DNA of 64,000 bases. Source: Dethiosulfovibrio russensis (lineage in GTDB: Bacteria; Synergistota; Synergistia; Synergistales; Dethiosulfovibrionaceae). Positions within the stretch are counted from its first letter, which is position 1. Each line of letters begins with the position of its first letter. Below the pieces are notes generated by a model. That model was not told where the DNA came from. It did no database searches and saw only the letters and a program-made list of their open reading frames with translations. Below, piece after piece: positions 60,713 through 64,000 of the stretch. A program made the position numbers and the translations under genes. Where the stretch lies: assembly GCF_021568855.1 (NCBI RefSeq), contig NZ_JAKGUG010000001.1, forward strand, positions 186,001 through 250,000. Reading direction: 5' to 3'.

Positions 60713-62365
60713 GTGTTGCCTACCTGTACATTCGACGACATTAGACTTATATCCATAGATGACGACATCCTGAAAATAGCAGGGAAGATGAACTGCTCGG
60801 ATGTCGTAGCAGCTGTCTTGAGTTCCAGAGGAGAAGATGGCCCGATAAATATAGAGGACTTTCGCATCGGAGGTATCGATGAATCTTTGTCCTCTCTGGA
60901 CCTCGGTCCCGGAGTATCAGAGGCTGCGGATACATGGAAAAGAGCTGTCTCAAGTCGTTCCGTTCTGGTCTACGGCGATTACGATGTAGACGGGATAGCT
61001 TCCACTGCCTTAGCGGTGGAATTGGCAGGAGTCTCCGGTGCCTCTTCGGTTCATTACTATCTTCCTCACAGACAGAAAGAAGGATATGGAGTACATCTTC
61101 CCCTGATCAGAAGGGCTTTGGCTCAAGGGGTCCAGACCTTGATAGTCACCGATTGCGGTTCCAAAGACGTAGAGCCCTTGAGGGAGGCGGTCGATGGCGG
61201 TATGGCCGTCATCGTTTTCGATCATCACTCGGTGGACGGAGATACGATCGATTTACCCGCCTTCGTAAATCCACAAAGAGGCGGTTCTCAGGAGGCCAGA
61301 AATCTCTGCGCTACATCCGTTCTCTGGTGTTGGGCCGCTGTCTCGTCCATCGTTTCCAGAAGATGGTTGGAGGAGAGATTGGACCTTGTGGCCTTGGCTA
61401 CCGTGGCCGACTGCGTGCCTATGGGCAAGCTCAACAGAGTCTTGGTCGACAAGGGGCTTGAGATGCTCCGAAACACGAGACGATCGGGAATTAAGGAGCT
61501 TTATGCTCGTCTAGGGGTCTCTACCGCCGTATTGGACGAAGAGACCTTGGCGATGAAGGTTATTCCCTGTCTCAACGCCGCGGGGCGAATGGACGTGGCC
61601 GATCTGGCCCTTTCTATCGTTCTCGGAACGGGAAACGTGGCAGGTGACGTCGATAGGCTGGATGCCTTGAATCGCAGGAGAAAAGATCTGTCCGCAGATA
61701 TCTCTTCGTCTATAGCCGAAAAGATAGAGAGAGATATGGAGCACGTTCTCTACGATGATAGATGGCCAGTGGGGGTGTTGAGCGCCATAGCCAGTCGTCT
61801 ATGCCATTCCTATGAAAAGGGATTTGCACTGGCGGCACCTTCAGGAAACGGAATAAAGGGGACCTTGAGAGTCCCTGAGGGAGCCAACGCCGTCGGGATA
61901 TTGTCCGAACTGGACGATATGCTCACCGCATGGGGTGGGCACCCATATGCAGCGGGGTTTTCCGTCGATCCCTCTAGATGGGGAAAACTGTCCTCCAGAC
62001 TTTCGGAGAAACTCAGATCCATAGTTCCTGAACGGACCGTAGAGACCGTCATAGACTACGATCTTTCCCGTTTCGATATGGCATTGTGGAGGGATCTACG
62101 TACCATAGGACCTTTCGGGCAATTAAACCCGTTCCCATGTTTTTTTATCCCTAGGCGGGGAGGGGAAAGACTTTTGCCTCTCGGAAAAGGGGAAATCCAC
62201 TGTAAAATCGACGTGGGGTCAGGTTTTCTGATAGCTTTCAACGGAGCCGAACAACATCGAGATATGGATAATATAGCTGGATGGCTATATAGACCCCGAC
62301 TCAATCAATGGAAAGGTAGAATAAATTTGCAATTCTTGGTGGAGAAGATAGTCCTATCCTGCTAA
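60713..62365 (+). CDS. recJ: Single-stranded-DNA-specific exonuclease RecJ
   Basis: 550 aa DHH-family 5'-3' exonuclease. VYGDYDVDGIASTALAVEL with metal-binding Asp residues, VTDCGSKDVEPL, VFDHHSVDG (the DHH motif), LVALATVADCVPMGKLNR, and the DHHA1-type part with AWGGHPYAAGFSVDP. The C-terminal OB-fold is short but visible. GTG at 60713 is 12 bases after AAGGAG. It has the expected place between secF and rel. Confidence 0.93.
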   Translation: MLPTCTFDDIRLISIDDDILKIAGKMNCSDVVAAVLSSRGEDGPINIEDFRIGGIDESLSSLDLGPGVSEAADTWKRAVSSRSVLVYGDYDVDGIASTALAVELAGVSGASSVHYYLPHRQKEGYGVHLPLIRRALAQGVQTLIVTDCGSKDVEPLREAVDGGMAVIVFDHHSVDGDTIDLPAFVNPQRGGSQEARNLCATSVLWCWAAVSSIVSRRWLEERLDLVALATVADCVPMGKLNRVLVDKGLEMLRNTRRSGIKELYARLGVSTAVLDEETLAMKVIPCLNAAGRMDVADLALSIVLGTGNVAGDVDRLDALNRRRKDLSADISSSIAEKIERDMEHVLYDDRWPVGVLSAIASRLCHSYEKGFALAAPSGNGIKGTLRVPEGANAVGILSELDDMLTAWGGHPYAAGFSVDPSRWGKLSSRLSEKLRSIVPERTVETVIDYDLSRFDMALWRDLRTIGPFGQLNPFPCFFIPRRGGERLLPLGKGEIHCKIDVGSGFLIAFNGAEQHRDMDNIAGWLYRPRLNQWKGRINLQFLVEKIVLSC

Positions 62366-62394
62366 ACTTGACGGTTACTCCGGAGGTGAGAACC

Positions 62395-64000
62395 TTGACG
62401 AACGAAACCGATAAATCGCCCAGCAAGAGAGAGCTTCTATCCCTTAGAGATAGTTTTATGGGACGAATTCCCACGTCCCAAAGGTCTGTAACTGTAAAGT
62501 TTGCCTGGCAGGAGTTGTGGTCGAAGGTCTCCCGTTATCTTTCCAAGGAAGAGCTTATGGAGCTCGGCGAGGCCTTGATATTCGCTGCCGAGGCTCACGG
62601 TGAACAAAAGAGAGGAACCGGCGAACCCTATATAATTCACTGTGTCTATGTAGCATCGATACTTGCCGATATGAAGATGGACGTCAAGACCATGGAGGCC
62701 GCCTTATTGCACGACTGTATAGAGGATACCGTCGTCACCAAAGAAGCGCTGGCGGAACGGTTTGGCGAAGAGGTAGGGGTTTTGGTCGACGGGGTCACTA
62801 AACTGGGCAAACTTCCCTTTAAGTCTTTCGAGGACTACCAGGCAGAGAACCTCCGAAAGATGTTTCTGGTTATGGCCAAGGATATCAGGGTAGTTCTGAT
62901 AAAACTGGCGGACAGAACCCATAACATGAGGACCCTAGGGGCCCTTCGGAGGGACAAACAACAGAGGATAGCCAAGGAGACCCTTGAGATATACGCACCT
63001 TTGGCCCATAGGTTGGGAATATATCAGGTCAAAAGGACTCTGGAGGACCTGGCTTTCAAGTATTACGATCCCAATATGTACTACGAGATAAAGAAGAAGG
63101 TCCAGAAAAGGCTGCCCGAGAGGGAAGCCACAATAAAGAGGGCTATAGATGTGCTGGAGGAAAAGCTCAACTCTCAGGGAATAGATGCCCTGATAAAGGG
63201 ACGAGCAAAGCATTTCTACAGCATTCTCGAGAAGATGAACCGCAAGGGACTTTCTGTCGACCAGCTTTACGATCTTTTGGCGATGAGGATCATAGTCGAC
63301 GATATCACGACCTGTTACACGGTTCTCGGAATAGTCCACACTATATGGAAGCCCATACCGGGGCAGTTCGACGACTATATAGCCAACCCTAAGAACAACA
63401 TGTATCAATCGCTTCACACTACGGTGGTAGGTCCTTCCGGCGAGCCTTTGGAGGTTCAGATAAGGACCTGGGAGATGCACTGGCTGGCGGAATACGGTGT
63501 AGCGGCTCACTGGCGCTACAAAGAAGGTGCCGACAAGATGGACGACCTGGATGCCAAGCTGGAATGGATCAGGAAGGCCATAGAGGGCGGCCAGGAAACT
63601 CGTCCCGATGAGTTTATGGAGAGGCTGAAGGACGATGTCCTTACCTCCGATGTCTTCGTCTTCACCCCTCAGGGAGACGTGAAATCGCTTCCTAGAGGGG
63701 CTACTCCGGTAGATTTTGCCTACGCCGTACATACCCAGGTTGGAAATCAATACGTAGGAGCGATGGTAAACAACCGGATAGTTCCCACCGATTATGAACT
63801 TCAAAACGGAGATATCGTAAAGGTTCTTACTTCCTCCCAGGGAAAACCCTCTCGGGACTGGCTCAAGGTAGCGAAGAGCAGTAAGGCTAAATCCAAGATC
63901 CGGACCTATTTTAAACATCTGGATTCGATAGCCAAGGCGGAGTCCCTCCAGCGTGGCAGAGACCTGGTTGATAGAGAGTTGAAAAAACGCCTGTCCGGCA
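62395..64000 (+). CDS. rel: Bifunctional (p)ppGpp synthetase/hydrolase Rel, 5' part (truncated by window end)
   Basis: 535 codons are in the window; the C-terminal regulatory domains continue beyond. HD hydrolase domain with YIIHC, LLHDCIEDT and KLADRTHNMRTL (intact metal ligands), synthetase domain with KGRAKHFYSILEKM, YDLLAMRIIVDD, NMYQSLHTTVVGPSGEPLEVQIRT and AEYGVAAHWRYKEG (intact R-x-K-S and E-x-Q-x-R-T motifs), then a TGS domain DVFVFTPQGDVKSLPRGATPVDFAYAVHTQVG. So both activities should be present. TTG at 62395 is eight bases after GGAGG. It contrasts with the degenerate synthetase-like gene at 26.6 kb. Confidence 0.95.
   Translation, partial: MTNETDKSPSKRELLSLRDSFMGRIPTSQRSVTVKFAWQELWSKVSRYLSKEELMELGEALIFAAEAHGEQKRGTGEPYIIHCVYVASILADMKMDVKTMEAALLHDCIEDTVVTKEALAERFGEEVGVLVDGVTKLGKLPFKSFEDYQAENLRKMFLVMAKDIRVVLIKLADRTHNMRTLGALRRDKQQRIAKETLEIYAPLAHRLGIYQVKRTLEDLAFKYYDPNMYYEIKKKVQKRLPEREATIKRAIDVLEEKLNSQGIDALIKGRAKHFYSILEKMNRKGLSVDQLYDLLAMRIIVDDITTCYTVLGIVHTIWKPIPGQFDDYIANPKNNMYQSLHTTVVGPSGEPLEVQIRTWEMHWLAEYGVAAHWRYKEGADKMDDLDAKLEWIRKAIEGGQETRPDEFMERLKDDVLTSDVFVFTPQGDVKSLPRGATPVDFAYAVHTQVGNQYVGAMVNNRIVPTDYELQNGDIVKVLTSSQGKPSRDWLKVAKSSKAKSKIRTYFKHLDSIAKAESLQRGRDLVDRELKKRLSG

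Overview
This window looks like a chromosomal segment of a fermentative, amino-acid/peptide-using anaerobe with a diderm envelope, most likely a member of Synergistota (Dethiosulfovibrio-like). This is inferred from a combination: LptA/LptB-type LPS export genes beside Firmicutes-style stress control (CtsR box, CIRCE, ClpC), a C69 dipeptidase and peptide ABC transporter, Rex plus AdhE, a K+-dependent membrane pyrophosphatase and an NhaC antiporter, and the yajC-secD-secF-recJ-rel gene order. Base composition is moderate. Non-ATG starts (TTG, GTG) with strong Shine-Dalgarno sites are common. No insertion sequence, prophage, CRISPR array or rRNA was seen. Three tRNA genes are present (Ala-GGC, Glu-CTC, Gln-CTG).

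Layout. 1-3.3 kb (minus): a peptide ABC transporter (dppC fragment, dppB, and a substrate-binding protein whose two halves are in swapped order) and a queuosine-precursor-type transporter. 3.6-12 kb: secreted C69 dipeptidase, UPF0316 protein, secreted 5'-nucleotidase, carA-carB. 12-16.4 kb: iscS-iscU, then convergent adhE with a Rex-type operator inside its promoter. 16.5-22.6 kb: a 58-aa orphan gene with its own promoter and terminator, a degenerate acyl-CoA synthetase, plsY, ctsR-clpC. 22.6-31.5 kb: an SLH/phosphodiester-glycosidase protein, a TPR membrane protein, an orphan RelA/SpoT-like protein, a parvulin-like exported protein, tRNA-Ala, a flavin disulfide reductase, an orphan CheX and a MarR regulator.

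31.5-39 kb is the most unusual part: a GntR/FCD regulator divergent from an SDR dehydrogenase and a pair of glycine-dehydrogenase (GcvPA/GcvPB)-like PLP proteins with altered active-site signatures and no GcvT/GcvH, then a terminator, an ATP-NAD-kinase-like protein and NhaC. This looks like an inducible catabolic locus of unknown substrate.

39-46.5 kb: tRNA-Gln-tRNA-Glu, a class II aldolase-like enzyme, an unknown gene coupled to lptA-lptB, an orphan hydrogenase-maturation protease, murJ, a secreted unknown protein, a small Cys-rich zinc ribbon, tsaD. 46.5-64 kb is housekeeping: groES-groEL (CIRCE), guaA, hppA, dnaG-rpoD-rqcP-eno-rex-yajC, secD-secF, recJ and the 5' part of a bifunctional rel gene cut by the window end.
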